Of a stretch of DNA of 64,000 nt, positions 55,267 through 64,000 are shown one piece after another. The notes under the pieces were generated by a model. The model was given only the letters and a program-made list of their open reading frames with translations. It did no database searches and was not told the origin of the DNA. The position numbers and the translations under genes are program-made. Positions within the stretch are counted from its first letter, which is position 1, and each line of letters opens with the position of its first letter. Source of the stretch: Acinetobacter sp. 10FS3-1 (lineage in GTDB: Bacteria; Pseudomonadota; Gammaproteobacteria; Pseudomonadales; Moraxellaceae); NCBI RefSeq assembly GCF_013343215.1, contig NZ_CP039143.1, positions 806,001-870,000 of the forward strand. Reading direction: 5' to 3'.

Positions 55267-55845
55267 TTAAAGGCGAATGGTGGCGCCTAAAGCTTTGACA
55301 AATTGTGCCATCCAAGCCGGGTGAGCAGGCCATGCAGGCGCAGTAACCAGATGACCATCGGTAACTGCTTCAGTAACAGCAATGTCGGCATATTGACCGC
55401 CTGCCAATTTCACTTCAGCAGCGCAAGCAGGATAAGCAGAACAGACACGGCCTTTTAATACATCAGCAGCGGCTAAAAGCTGCGCGCCATGACACACTGC
55501 AGCAATCGGTTTTTGTGCTGCATCGAATTCACGCACAATCTCGACCACACGATCATTCATACGCAAGTATTCAGGCGCACGTCCACCAGGAATGACCAGT
55601 CCCACATACTCCTGTGAATTTACCGCAGTAAAATCATAGTTAATGGCAAAGTTATGACCACGTTTTTCGCTATAAGTTTGCTCGCCTTCAAAGTCATGAA
55701 TGGCTGTTGCAATGCTATCTCCCGCTTTTTTGTCAGGACACACTGCATGCACGGTATAGCCTAGGCCAGTCAGAAACTGAAATGGCACCATAGTTTCATA
55801 ATCTTCGGCATAGTCGCCAACCAGCATCAGAATTTGCTTAGACAT
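55267..55845 (-). CDS. DJ-1/PfpI family protein
   Basis: A 192-residue member of the class I glutamine amidotransferase-like DJ-1/PfpI superfamily. The nucleophile elbow is [16 protein letters not shown], and the acidic partner motif is [14 protein letters not shown]. Such proteins act as glyoxalases, deglycase-like or stress proteins, but the activity is not deducible. The start is preceded by GAGGGGAAAA. It is monocistronic. Confidence 0.88.
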   Translation of the reverse strand: MSKQILMLVGDYAEDYETMVPFQFLTGLGYTVHAVCPDKKAGDSIATAIHDFEGEQTYSEKRGHNFAINYDFTAVNSQEYVGLVIPGGRAPEYLRMNDRVVEIVREFDAAQKPIAAVCHGAQLLAAADVLKGRVCSAYPACAAEVKLAGGQYADIAVTEAVTDGHLVTAPAWPAHPAWMAQFVKALGATIRL

Positions 55846-56072
55846 GTTTTTCCCCTCGAAAAGTATACTTTTACTGTTTTAGAGAACCTTAGCATAAGTA
55901 GGTGACAGTGATAAGAAAATGGAAACCTTTTTTGGTCGAATAATAATAGTTTTTAAAATCATGGAATTTTGAGCTAAGTAAAAGAATAATATTTATTTTA
56001 CAGATGAATAACAGGTGAACAGAGGCGGTTTGTGATACAAAGAATTCATTGTTATTAATAGGAGTTTGCCTG

Positions 56073-56597
56073 ATGTCTCGTAGTGTATTCACTGCCGTTC
56101 GTCACACATTTTCCCGTATGGGCTGTGCTGCTGTAATGGCACTTGCCTTATGCGGTGCAACTCAACTTGCATCAGCCGGGCCAACGGTGGATCAGTTGAG
56201 TGATTGTCTGGTGAAATCAACCACAACAACGGATAAGACGACGGTGTTGCAATGGACTTTTGTAGCTTTATCAGCCCATCCTGAGCTAAAGAAATTCAGT
56301 AATGTAACCGATGTGCAGAGAACGCAGCTTGATAAAAACCTAGCTCAAGTGTTACAGCGTATATTGGTGGAGCAGTGTTCTGCGCAAACAAAAGCAGTGA
56401 TCCAGGCAGAAGGCTTGCCAGCTGTTGGTAATAGTTTTCAGGAACTGGGCAGTATTACGGGTGAAGAAATTCTAAAAACTCCAGCAGTGAAAGAGCAGCT
56501 CAAGGGCGTGGTGCGATATATTGATTTAAATAAATTGGTGGTGACGTTTTTGACACCGGATGTGTGGAATAAGTTGGGGTTGATTCGAGGGGAATAA
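56073..56597 (+). CDS. Secreted hypothetical protein
   Basis: From the ATG at 56073 (TAGGAG upstream) a 174-residue protein with a signal peptide, MGCAAVMALALCGATQLASA, ending near residue 36. The mature part is helical with two Cys residues (LSDCLVKS, VEQCSAQT) that may form a disulfide, as in small periplasmic proteins of Acinetobacter. No function is known. A start 24 bases upstream is less well placed. Confidence 0.72.
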   Translation: MSRSVFTAVRHTFSRMGCAAVMALALCGATQLASAGPTVDQLSDCLVKSTTTTDKTTVLQWTFVALSAHPELKKFSNVTDVQRTQLDKNLAQVLQRILVEQCSAQTKAVIQAEGLPAVGNSFQELGSITGEEILKTPAVKEQLKGVVRYIDLNKLVVTFLTPDVWNKLGLIRGE

Positions 56598-56610
56598 GTG
56601 GTTTTTGAGT

Positions 56611-56829
56611 TTATTTGAAGATAGCGATGATGATTTTAATCAGCCAGTAGATGGGGTAGAAGATCACTTCAGTTCCATAGGAAAAATCTCCGCGTTGTTT
56701 TCTACGTGGTTCAGGTTGCGCTTCAGGGAGCGACTTATGGCTTTTGGGAATAATGAGCAAAAAGACAATAACAACTGAAAATATGCCAATTACTAGTTGA
56801 ATGATGGTAAGTAAGAGTTCGGTTGTCAT
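56611..56829 (-). CDS. Small membrane protein, hypothetical
   Basis: A 72-residue protein with an N-terminal helix LLLTIIQLVIGIFSVVIVFLL, a basic middle (KSHKSLPEAQPEPRRKQRGD) and a second hydrophobic stretch at the C-terminus (YPIYWLIKIIIAIFK). No family is recognised. It is convergent with the secreted-protein gene, only 13 bases apart. Confidence 0.55.
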   Translation of the reverse strand: MTTELLLTIIQLVIGIFSVVIVFLLIIPKSHKSLPEAQPEPRRKQRGDFSYGTEVIFYPIYWLIKIIIAIFK

Positions 56830-56904
56830 TATTGTTTTTCTTTGGTGTTTTTGATTTTATAGCATAAATATTAATCCTCGCTAATGTGTTTCTTTTTTAG
56901 AAAT

Positions 56905-56973
56905 ACCTCTCCCTAACCCTCACTTGCGCTTCGTTTTAAAAGCAGTGCTGTAAAACTCGCTCAGGAGAGGGAA
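56905..56973. repeat. Extragenic palindromic repeat-like element
   Basis: CCTCTCCCTAACCCTCACTT begins and AGGAGAGGGAA ends a 69-base stretch with complementary ends. Such CTCTCC/GGAGAG elements occur between Acinetobacter genes in many copies; only one is in this window. Confidence 0.45.
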
Positions 56974-57709
56974 TTTCGCTTATTAAGTTGATTACGCGAC
57001 AAAGTCTCTTTTTTTATAGGGGGAAATTTAGAAGAAGTTAAGAATCTTGATAAGTCCTAAATTTTCGAGTTTGATGATTCAAGATACTTTTTTTCATTTA
57101 AGTTTGATATATATTTGTTTATGGCCATTTTCCAAAATTCGTTCTTCATACTCAAAAATATCAGAATGATCTTTTATTAAGTCTACAACCTTTTTAAATC
57201 CATAATTTCTTGGGTCAAAATCATTTTGTAGTAATTTCCATTGTGATGTAAATGAAGATGCAGGAATCCATTCAGTATCATGGTTATCGAAAACTTGCTT
57301 AATAATGTTTAAAGGCAGAGGAATTTGTGATTCTGTTTTAAGCTGCTGTTTTGGTACTTCTTTGTTACTATTTTCTTTTTTAATTTCTGTAATTACTCTT
57401 TCTTTGAATATAGATTCTTCGTAATTACTTAGATTTTCAACATAGGTGAAGTGCGAGCAAGCATTTCTGAATGCTTCCGGTGTTTGTTTTTTACCAAATC
57501 CATAGACTGTAGCCCCTTGCTCTTTAATACGAATTGCTAGTGCAGTAAAGTCACTATCACTTGATACTAAGCAAAACCCGTCAAATCTACCGGTATAAAG
57601 TAAATCCATTGCATCAATAATCATAAAGCCATCTGTTGCATTTTTACCTGTTGTATAGGCAAATTGCTGCATAGGCTTAATCGCTAGACTATTAGACTTC
57701 TTTCATAAG

Positions 57710-58180
57710 TCATTTTTTACTCAGTTCTAAATTATAGATTCCCGCAATTAGATTGAATCTTAATCCTAGTCTTTTGCCTCGATTGAGATATCGTTCGGCA
57801 AGGATCTTGAAAGTTTTCAAACTGCCAAATACATGCTCAATCCCAATTCTTCTTTTATTGATTTCCTGATTATAGGTTTTTAATTCAGGATCCAGTTTAC
57901 AACGCTTCTTTGCTTTTAATGGCAACAAGCTATTTGGATACACTGTATAAATTCCCTGATAACCCTTATCCGCAAGGATAAATGCACCTGCAGGAATCTG
58001 ATTCAAGTTACGTTTGAAGAGTTCGAAATCATGTACGGCACCACGACTCGTACATAAACTCAGGATTTTTTGAGTTTGATAATGAATGATGGCCTGTACT
58101 TTGAAGGTGTGGGTCTTTTTCTTGCCGCTATAGCTTTTCTTCTGTTTTTTTAGGCCTTTGGATTGGAATTTCTGTGGCAT
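57710..58180 (-). CDS. Transposase ORF B (DDE domain)
   Basis: The 156-residue second ORF carries the later part of the DDE_Tnp_4-type domain: LADKGYQGIY with the second Asp and GIEHVFGSLKTFKIL with the Glu. It overlaps ORF A by 53 bases and is probably expressed by ribosomal frameshifting from it, near the run of seven A's (minus strand) at 58145-58151. Confidence 0.85.
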   Translation of the reverse strand: MPQKFQSKGLKKQKKSYSGKKKTHTFKVQAIIHYQTQKILSLCTSRGAVHDFELFKRNLNQIPAGAFILADKGYQGIYTVYPNSLLPLKAKKRCKLDPELKTYNQEINKRRIGIEHVFGSLKTFKILAERYLNRGKRLGLRFNLIAGIYNLELSKK

Positions 58181-58574
58181 CTACAATCACCACATTCCAG
58201 TCAATGCCTTCGCCTTCAGGCAAATGCTTGGGTAAATTAAATAAATTGGACTTGATTAAGCAGTCCTCTACATGACGTACGATTCTTGAAGCAGTGGGCT
58301 CTGACACGCCATAACTCGTCGCAACGTGAAATAAGGTTCGGTATTCCCGCCAATAACTTAAGCACAGGAGGATCTGATCCTCTAAGCTCAATTTAGGTGG
58401 TCTGCCTTTGGCAGGAACATGCATCTTCAATTGCTCAACCATTAAATCAAAGGTTGACCATGAGATACCGGTGTATCGCTTGAACTGTGTTTCAGAAAGC
58501 TTCTTTGAATCGATGTATTTCATCCGCAGATTATGCATGAATATTGAAAATTCCTCGGTACAAATAAGCAGCAA
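58128..58574 (-). CDS. Transposase ORF A (helix-turn-helix part)
   Basis: The 148-residue first ORF has the helix-turn-helix region (LSLEDQILLCLSYWREYRTL, YGVSEPTASRIVRHVE) and ends shortly after the first catalytic Asp in VVIVDATEIPIQRP. The A7 run falls in the following PKK codons, just before its stop, as in other IS427-group elements. Confidence 0.85.
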   Translation of the reverse strand: MLLICTEEFSIFMHNLRMKYIDSKKLSETQFKRYTGISWSTFDLMVEQLKMHVPAKGRPPKLSLEDQILLCLSYWREYRTLFHVATSYGVSEPTASRIVRHVEDCLIKSNLFNLPKHLPEGEGIDWNVVIVDATEIPIQRPKKTEEKL

Positions 58575-58877
58575 AAAGTAGATCGTTTTTTGATTTATGA
58601 AAGAGATCTATTAATTGCTTGTTTCCAACTACCATTTTGATTAACAAAATTTCCATAAATTCTTTTAACAGTAGCTTCCCCATATTTAGTTAGTTCATTT
58701 AATATATTTTCAATATCTTTTGCTGATGCATTATCTGCATCAATTAATACTGCTAATTTTGTTGTTCTTTCTTCCGAAACATTAAAAATTGTTTTTAAAG
58801 CCATCATTCTCTCAAAAATAAAAACCCTACACTAGGTAGGGATTTTATAGCATAAAATTAATTCATGAGCGAATGGA

Positions 58878-60353
58878 TTAACCAATCAATTTCTTCATCA
58901 ATTCATTCACTTGAGCAGGGTTGGCCTTACCACGTGACGCTTTCATCACTTGACCAACCAGGCCATTGAACGCTTTCTCTTTACCAGATTTATACTCTTC
59001 AACCATCTTCTCGTTGGCAGCAAGCACTTCCTTAATAATCGCTTCAATTGCACCTGTATCAGTTTCCTGTTTCAAGCCTTTCTCAGCAATAATTTCGTCC
59101 GCAGTTTTGCCTTCTTCCCACATAAAGCCGAACACCTGTTTCGCGATCTTACCGCTAATGGTGTTGTCTACAATACGCGCGATCATCCCGCCAAGTTTCT
59201 CAGCAGATACAGGAGAGTCAGCAAGGTCTAGGCCAGCTTTGTTTAAAGCACCTGAGAATTCTCCCATGACCCAGTTTGCAGCAATCTTACCTTGTGCAGC
59301 ACCACCAGCAGCAGCGACAACTTCTTCGTAGAACTCTGACATTTCACGCGTTAGTGTAAGCACATGAGCATCGTACTCAGTCACACCAAAGTCCGCCACG
59401 AAGCGCGCACGACGTGCCGCAGGAAGTTCAGGCATGGTTGCTTTAATGGCTTCAATTTGCTCGTCTGCAATGATCACAGGTAACAAGTCTGGGTCAGGGA
59501 AGTAACGGTAATCGTTCGCTTCTTCTTTCGAGCGCATAGAACGGGTTTCCATCTTCACCGGGTCAAACAGACGCGTTTCCTGATCAATGGTGCCGTCCCA
59601 TTCCAGAATTTCCATCTGACGCTCAATTTCAACATTAATCGCCTGTTCAATGAAACGGAATGAGTTCAGGTTTTTCAGCTCGCAACGTGTACCGAACGGT
59701 TGACCCGGACGGCGTAACGACACATTACAGTCGGCACGGAACGAACCTTCCGCCATATTACCGTCAGAAATACCTAACCAGCGTACCAGTGTATGAATGG
59801 CTTTAATATAAGCCACCGCTTCTTCAACCGAACGCATATCCGGTTCAGACACGATTTCAAGCAGCGGCGTACCGGCACGGTTTAAATCGATACCAGACAT
59901 GCCTTCAAACTGGTCATGAATCGATTTACCTGCATCTTCCTCTAAATGCGCACGTGTTACGCCAATGCGTTTAACTGTGCCATCGTCCAGCTGGATATCG
60001 ATATGACCGAGGCCCACAATCGGGTTGTCCATCTGGCTGATCTGGTAGCCTTTAGGCGAATCTGGGTAAAAGTAGTTTTTACGTGCAAATACAGAAGCCT
60101 GGTCGATATAAGCATCAATTCCCAAACCAAAGCGAATGGCAAGATCAACCACTTCCTTGTTCAATACCGGTAGTACGCCCGGCATAGCAAGGTCCACCAA
60201 ACTGGCTTGGGTATTTGGATCTTGACCGAATTCAGTAGAAGAACCCGAGAAGATTTTAGATTTGGTCGCCAGTTGCGTATGGATTTCGATCCCAATGACA
60301 ACTTCCCAGCCATCAATTAAATTTGACTTTGGTTTTTTTTGAGCTTGAGCCAT
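58878..60353 (-). CDS. gatB: Asp/Glu-tRNA amidotransferase subunit B
   Basis: The 491-residue GatB subunit of the GatCAB amidotransferase, which converts Glu-tRNA(Gln) or Asp-tRNA(Asn) to the amide form. It has the kinase-like cradle motif [19 protein letters not shown], the [16 protein letters not shown] segment, [12 protein letters not shown], and the YqeY-like C-terminal domain ending [16 protein letters not shown]. The start shares one base with the gatA stop (TAATG). Confidence 0.97.
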   Translation of the reverse strand: MAQAQKKPKSNLIDGWEVVIGIEIHTQLATKSKIFSGSSTEFGQDPNTQASLVDLAMPGVLPVLNKEVVDLAIRFGLGIDAYIDQASVFARKNYFYPDSPKGYQISQMDNPIVGLGHIDIQLDDGTVKRIGVTRAHLEEDAGKSIHDQFEGMSGIDLNRAGTPLLEIVSEPDMRSVEEAVAYIKAIHTLVRWLGISDGNMAEGSFRADCNVSLRRPGQPFGTRCELKNLNSFRFIEQAINVEIERQMEILEWDGTIDQETRLFDPVKMETRSMRSKEEANDYRYFPDPDLLPVIIADEQIEAIKATMPELPAARRARFVADFGVTEYDAHVLTLTREMSEFYEEVVAAAGGAAQGKIAANWVMGEFSGALNKAGLDLADSPVSAEKLGGMIARIVDNTISGKIAKQVFGFMWEEGKTADEIIAEKGLKQETDTGAIEAIIKEVLAANEKMVEEYKSGKEKAFNGLVGQVMKASRGKANPAQVNELMKKLIG

Positions 60354-61831
60354 TATGCGTTCTCCTCAGCAATTGCCGCGCGTTTGGTATGCCAGTCTGT
60401 GGCTTGCTGGTACTGATGGATCACAGACAACAATTGAGATTCTGACCAGTAGTTACCAATCAGTTGTAAGCCAACTGGCAAGTGGTCTTGGTCAAAACCA
60501 ACAGGCGCGTTAATCGCAGGAAGACCTGCCAGGTTCACTGCGAGGGTATAGATATCACCCAAATACATTTCGGTGGGGCTTAGATTAGCACCAATCTTAT
60601 AAGCTGTAGTTGGTGCAGATGGTGCAGCAATCACATCTACATTTTCAAAGGCTTTTAAGAAGTCTTGCTGGATCAGGCGACGGACTTTTTGCGCTTTTAC
60701 ATAGTAAGCATCGTAATAACCCGCCGACAGAGCATAGGTCCCGATCAGGATACGGCGTTGTACTTCAGCACCAAAACCTTCAGAGCGTGAGCGTTTGTAC
60801 AAGTCCATCAAGTCCACAGGATTCTCTGCACGGTAGCCATAACGCACGCCGTCATAGCGAGATAAGTTTGAAGAAGCTTCGGCAGGTGCGATCAGGTAGT
60901 AAGTCGGTACATAGCTTTCAGTCATGTTGAGATCAATCTCAACCAGAATGGCGCCCATGTCTTCCAGTTTTTTTAAGGATTCTTCAACACGTGCCTTCAC
61001 ATCGGCAGCCAAACCTTCAACATTGAAGTACTGCTTTGGAATACCAATGCGTAAGCCTTTGACTGATGTGCCATTGAGGTTTGCCACATAATCATCTACT
61101 TCTTTATTGATTGAAGTAGAGTCTTTAGCATCATGACCGGCCATCACGTTCATCAGATAAGCACAGTCTTCAGCGGAACGTGCTATTGGGCCGCCTTGAT
61201 CCAGTGATGATGCGTACGCGATCATACCGAAACGCGATACCCGGCCATAAGTCGGTTTCAGACCGGTCAGACCACAGAAAGAGGCGGGCTGACGGATTGA
61301 ACCACCCGTATCAGTACCGGTTGCGAAGGGTGCCAGATCAGCCGCTACAACCGCAGCAGAACCACCTGAAGAACCACCTGGAACATGATCTAAAGCCCAA
61401 GGGTTTTTGGTTGCACCAAAGTAAGATGACTCGGAAGTTGAACCCATGGCAAACTCGTCCATGTTCACTTTTCCGAGGGTCACTAGGCCCGCAGCTTTAG
61501 CTTTCGCTATAACGGTTGCGTCGTAAGGAGAGATAAAATTGTCCAGCATTTTAGAACCGGCAGTGGTTTTAATGCCTTGGGTACAGAAAATATCTTTGTG
61601 TGCAATCGGAATCCCGGTCAGTGCGGTTGCATTTCCGGCTTTAATGGCCGCATCTGCGGCATCGGCTTGCACCAAGGCTTGTTCAGCAGTGACAGTCACA
61701 TAAGACTTCACCTGAGCATCAATCTTTTCAATGCGCTTTAAATAATGTGCAGTTAATTCGCGGGATGAAAACTGGGCATTGGCCAGGCCTTCACTAAGTT
61801 CACGAATGGATAAGCGATGTAAATCTGTCAT
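60353..61831 (-). CDS. gatA: Asp/Glu-tRNA amidotransferase subunit A
   Basis: The 492-residue amidase-signature subunit that releases ammonia from glutamine. The Ser-cisSer-Lys triad is visible: Lys in [10 protein letters not shown], and the two Ser in [20 protein letters not shown] / [13 protein letters not shown]. It is the middle gene of the gatCAB operon. Confidence 0.97.
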   Translation of the reverse strand: MTDLHRLSIRELSEGLANAQFSSRELTAHYLKRIEKIDAQVKSYVTVTAEQALVQADAADAAIKAGNATALTGIPIAHKDIFCTQGIKTTAGSKMLDNFISPYDATVIAKAKAAGLVTLGKVNMDEFAMGSTSESSYFGATKNPWALDHVPGGSSGGSAAVVAADLAPFATGTDTGGSIRQPASFCGLTGLKPTYGRVSRFGMIAYASSLDQGGPIARSAEDCAYLMNVMAGHDAKDSTSINKEVDDYVANLNGTSVKGLRIGIPKQYFNVEGLAADVKARVEESLKKLEDMGAILVEIDLNMTESYVPTYYLIAPAEASSNLSRYDGVRYGYRAENPVDLMDLYKRSRSEGFGAEVQRRILIGTYALSAGYYDAYYVKAQKVRRLIQQDFLKAFENVDVIAAPSAPTTAYKIGANLSPTEMYLGDIYTLAVNLAGLPAINAPVGFDQDHLPVGLQLIGNYWSESQLLSVIHQYQQATDWHTKRAAIAEENA

Positions 61832-61883
61832 GAGAAATAATTCTTTACGTTTAATTTAATAAAAAGAATGAACTGGGTAGTAA

Positions 61884-62198
61884 TTACTCAATCACGCGCG
61901 GGACGAGATATAAGCCGTCCTGTACTGCAGGGGCAATGGCCTGGTACTGCTCGCGATGATTGCTTTCCGACACGACATCTTCACGTAATGGCTGCGGGTG
62001 GTCGAAAGGGCTTTTTAGCGGCTCAACACCGTCTGTATCGATGCCTTTCAGGGTTTCCATCATGCCTAAAATTTTATTTAAACTTTGAGCATATTCAGCA
62101 GATTGCGTATCATTAAGAGATAACCTTGCGAGGTGGGCAATAGCTGAAACTGTTTCTGCATTTAAATCTGCAGAAGACTGTGCATCCGATGTAGACAT
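61884..62198 (-). CDS. gatC: Asp/Glu-tRNA amidotransferase subunit C
   Basis: The 104-residue GatC subunit that links GatA and GatB. It has the family start IAHLARLSLNDTQSAEYAQS, the LNKILGMMETLKGIDTDGV middle and the tail segment GLYLVPRVIE. It is the first gene of the gatCAB operon and is divergent from mreB over 131 bases. Confidence 0.95.
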   Translation of the reverse strand: MSTSDAQSSADLNAETVSAIAHLARLSLNDTQSAEYAQSLNKILGMMETLKGIDTDGVEPLKSPFDHPQPLREDVVSESNHREQYQAIAPAVQDGLYLVPRVIE

Positions 62199-62308
62199 AA
62201 TATTACCTAATCAGTATTAAAAAATTCAAATTATCATGCGTTATGATAAGCGATTGACTTGTCCAAATCATCACATTTAGTTAAAGTGGCCACCTTGCGT
62301 CCATATAA

Positions 62309-63376
<1,068 letters not shown>

Positions 63377-63392
63377 GACAAGGATTCGGCGG

Positions 63393-64000
63393 GTGCAAGC
63401 ACATCTGTTTTCTCGACAACCGCCATCTTTTCGCTCTTTTATCATTGCATTGGTCACCTGTCTGGTAGTGCTGTTCTTTGACTGGCGCATGCCACATGTG
63501 GTCCAACCTGCACGGGATGTCTTGTACGCGGCTTATAATCCGATTTATGCCGTGGCCAGCTATCCGGTACTGTCGCGAGAATGGCTGAATCAACAAACCA
63601 AATCTGAAGCACAACTGCGTCGTGAAAATACCGCGATGCAGGCTGAGCTGTTGCAGGCCCAAGTCCGACTGCAAAAAATTGCCGAGCTTTCTGCCGAAAA
63701 TACCCGTTTACGTGGTCTGCTGGATACACCGCTGATTATTGATGGACGCATGGAAATTGCCGAGGTGATTGGCACAGATGCCGACCCCCTGCGGCATATT
63801 ATCGTGATCAACCGTGGTTCCAGAAATGACCTGAAAGTAGGACAGACCGTATTGGATGATAAAGGTATCATGGGGCAGATTATCAGTGTCTATCCACATA
63901 GTAGCCGGGTAATGTTGCTGTCTGATAAAGAGCATTCGCTGTCCGTACGTCTGGAACGTACTGGCATGCGTGCCATTGTATCCGGTACGGGCGATCTGGG
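63393..64000 (+). CDS. mreC: Rod-shape-determining protein MreC (partial)
   Basis: The first 202 codons of mreC, cut by the window end. The start is GTG. It has a membrane helix (FIIALVTCLVVLFFDW, about residues 15-31), a coiled coil (about 68-108, EAQLRRENTAMQAELLQAQ) and then the beta-rich MreC domain (EIAEVIGTDADPLRHIIVIN, VMLLSDKEHSLSVRL). MreC links MreB to the elongation machinery in the periplasm. It starts 16 bases after mreB. Confidence 0.93.
   Translation, partial: MQAHLFSRQPPSFRSFIIALVTCLVVLFFDWRMPHVVQPARDVLYAAYNPIYAVASYPVLSREWLNQQTKSEAQLRRENTAMQAELLQAQVRLQKIAELSAENTRLRGLLDTPLIIDGRMEIAEVIGTDADPLRHIIVINRGSRNDLKVGQTVLDDKGIMGQIISVYPHSSRVMLLSDKEHSLSVRLERTGMRAIVSGTGDL

Larger units (their letters stand above)
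57694..58609 (-). mobile_element. IS5-family (IS427-group) insertion sequence, 916 bp
   Basis: The imperfect terminal repeats are AGACTTCTTTCATAAGTCA on the left and AGATCTCTTTCATAAATCA read inwards from the right. A 3-base duplication, ATT, flanks the element at 57691-57693 and 58610-58612. Two overlapping minus-strand ORFs encode the transposase. It interrupts the NYN-domain gene. Confidence 0.9.
57094..58807 (-). pseudogene. NYN-domain (LabA/DUF88) protein split by an IS
   Basis: Two parts of one gene flank an IS. The N-terminal part has TTKLAVLIDADNASAKDIEN, the first NYN-domain Asp motif, and VKRIYGNFVNQNGSWKQ. The C-terminal part has DGFMIIDAMDLLYTGRFDGF and LVSSDSDFTALAIRIKEQGA, the metal-binding Asp cluster, and then a LOTUS/OST-HTH-like domain near the end. 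Removing the IS with one 3-base target copy joins QAIN to SLAIKP in frame and gives 264 residues. NYN domains are RNase-like; with a LOTUS-type domain the intact protein was probably RNA-binding. As found, it is disrupted. Confidence 0.88.

Noticed and set aside
61180..61500. Plus-strand ORF inside gatA
   Set aside because: Antisense shadow of the conserved amidase-signature region.

Overview
The window looks like chromosome of an Acinetobacter species. It is AT-rich, gatCAB lies divergent to mreBC, and it carries several catabolic clusters that are characteristic of environmental Acinetobacter: an anthranilate dioxygenase whose subunit lengths (471/163/343 residues) fit Acinetobacter AntABC, a MopR-type phenol regulator with a multicomponent phenol hydroxylase, and a carnitine-to-malate pathway. 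The species cannot be named from the sequence alone.

Layout. 1-9.3 kb: an AraC-type regulator and an aromatic-acid MFS transporter, a frameshifted IS982-family element, then antABC-catA on the minus strand. Behind antA lies a decayed TerC/CorC-type gene. 9.3-14.4 kb: a minus-strand iron-uptake operon with a Fur-box-like site, a TonB-dependent receptor, a DUF4198 gene broken by two amber codons, and DUF3649, PepSY and DUF3325 membrane proteins. 14.4-15.3 kb: a relic of a phage/island integrase. 15.3-27.6 kb: a porin-like protein, then a carnitine cluster (LysR regulator, BCCT transporter, alpha/beta hydrolase-like protein, cntA, semialdehyde dehydrogenase, cntB) and an NAD malic enzyme. An IS5-family element, itself inserted in an older IS5-family relic, separates cntB from the malic enzyme. 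27.6-37.1 kb: a DIP1984 protein, then mopR divergent from mopKLMNOP-catA, with a sigma-54 promoter and two upstream activator repeats. 37.1-40.3 kb: an ABC-ATPase relic, DUF202, and a BigR-like regulator divergent from two YeeE/YedE proteins and a persulfide-dioxygenase-like hydrolase. 40.5-51 kb: stress genes (dps, katE, otsBA) around a four-gene, translationally coupled cluster (acyl-CoA dehydrogenase-like, PIG-L deacetylase, methyltransferase, GT2 glycosyltransferase) and an MFS transporter. 51-58.9 kb: small and hypothetical genes, sbmA, a DJ-1/PfpI protein, and a NYN-domain gene split by an IS5/IS427-type element. 58.9-64 kb: gatB, gatA, gatC (minus), mreB and the start of mreC (plus).

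How the genes work together. Anthranilate (AntABC) and phenol (MopKLMNOP) both converge on catechol, and each operon ends with its own catechol 1,2-dioxygenase gene. The muconate-processing genes are not in the window. CntAB splits carnitine to trimethylamine and malic semialdehyde; the dehydrogenase gives malate and the malic enzyme gives pyruvate. Several islands show decay: two truncated or split transposases, three gene relics, one gene with internal stops, one gene split by an IS, and a one-base deletion at the start of the second catA.

The most promising poorly described item is the acyl-CoA dehydrogenase-like/PIG-L/methyltransferase/glycosyltransferase cluster at 44.0-47.1 kb. No RNA genes or CRISPR arrays were recognised.
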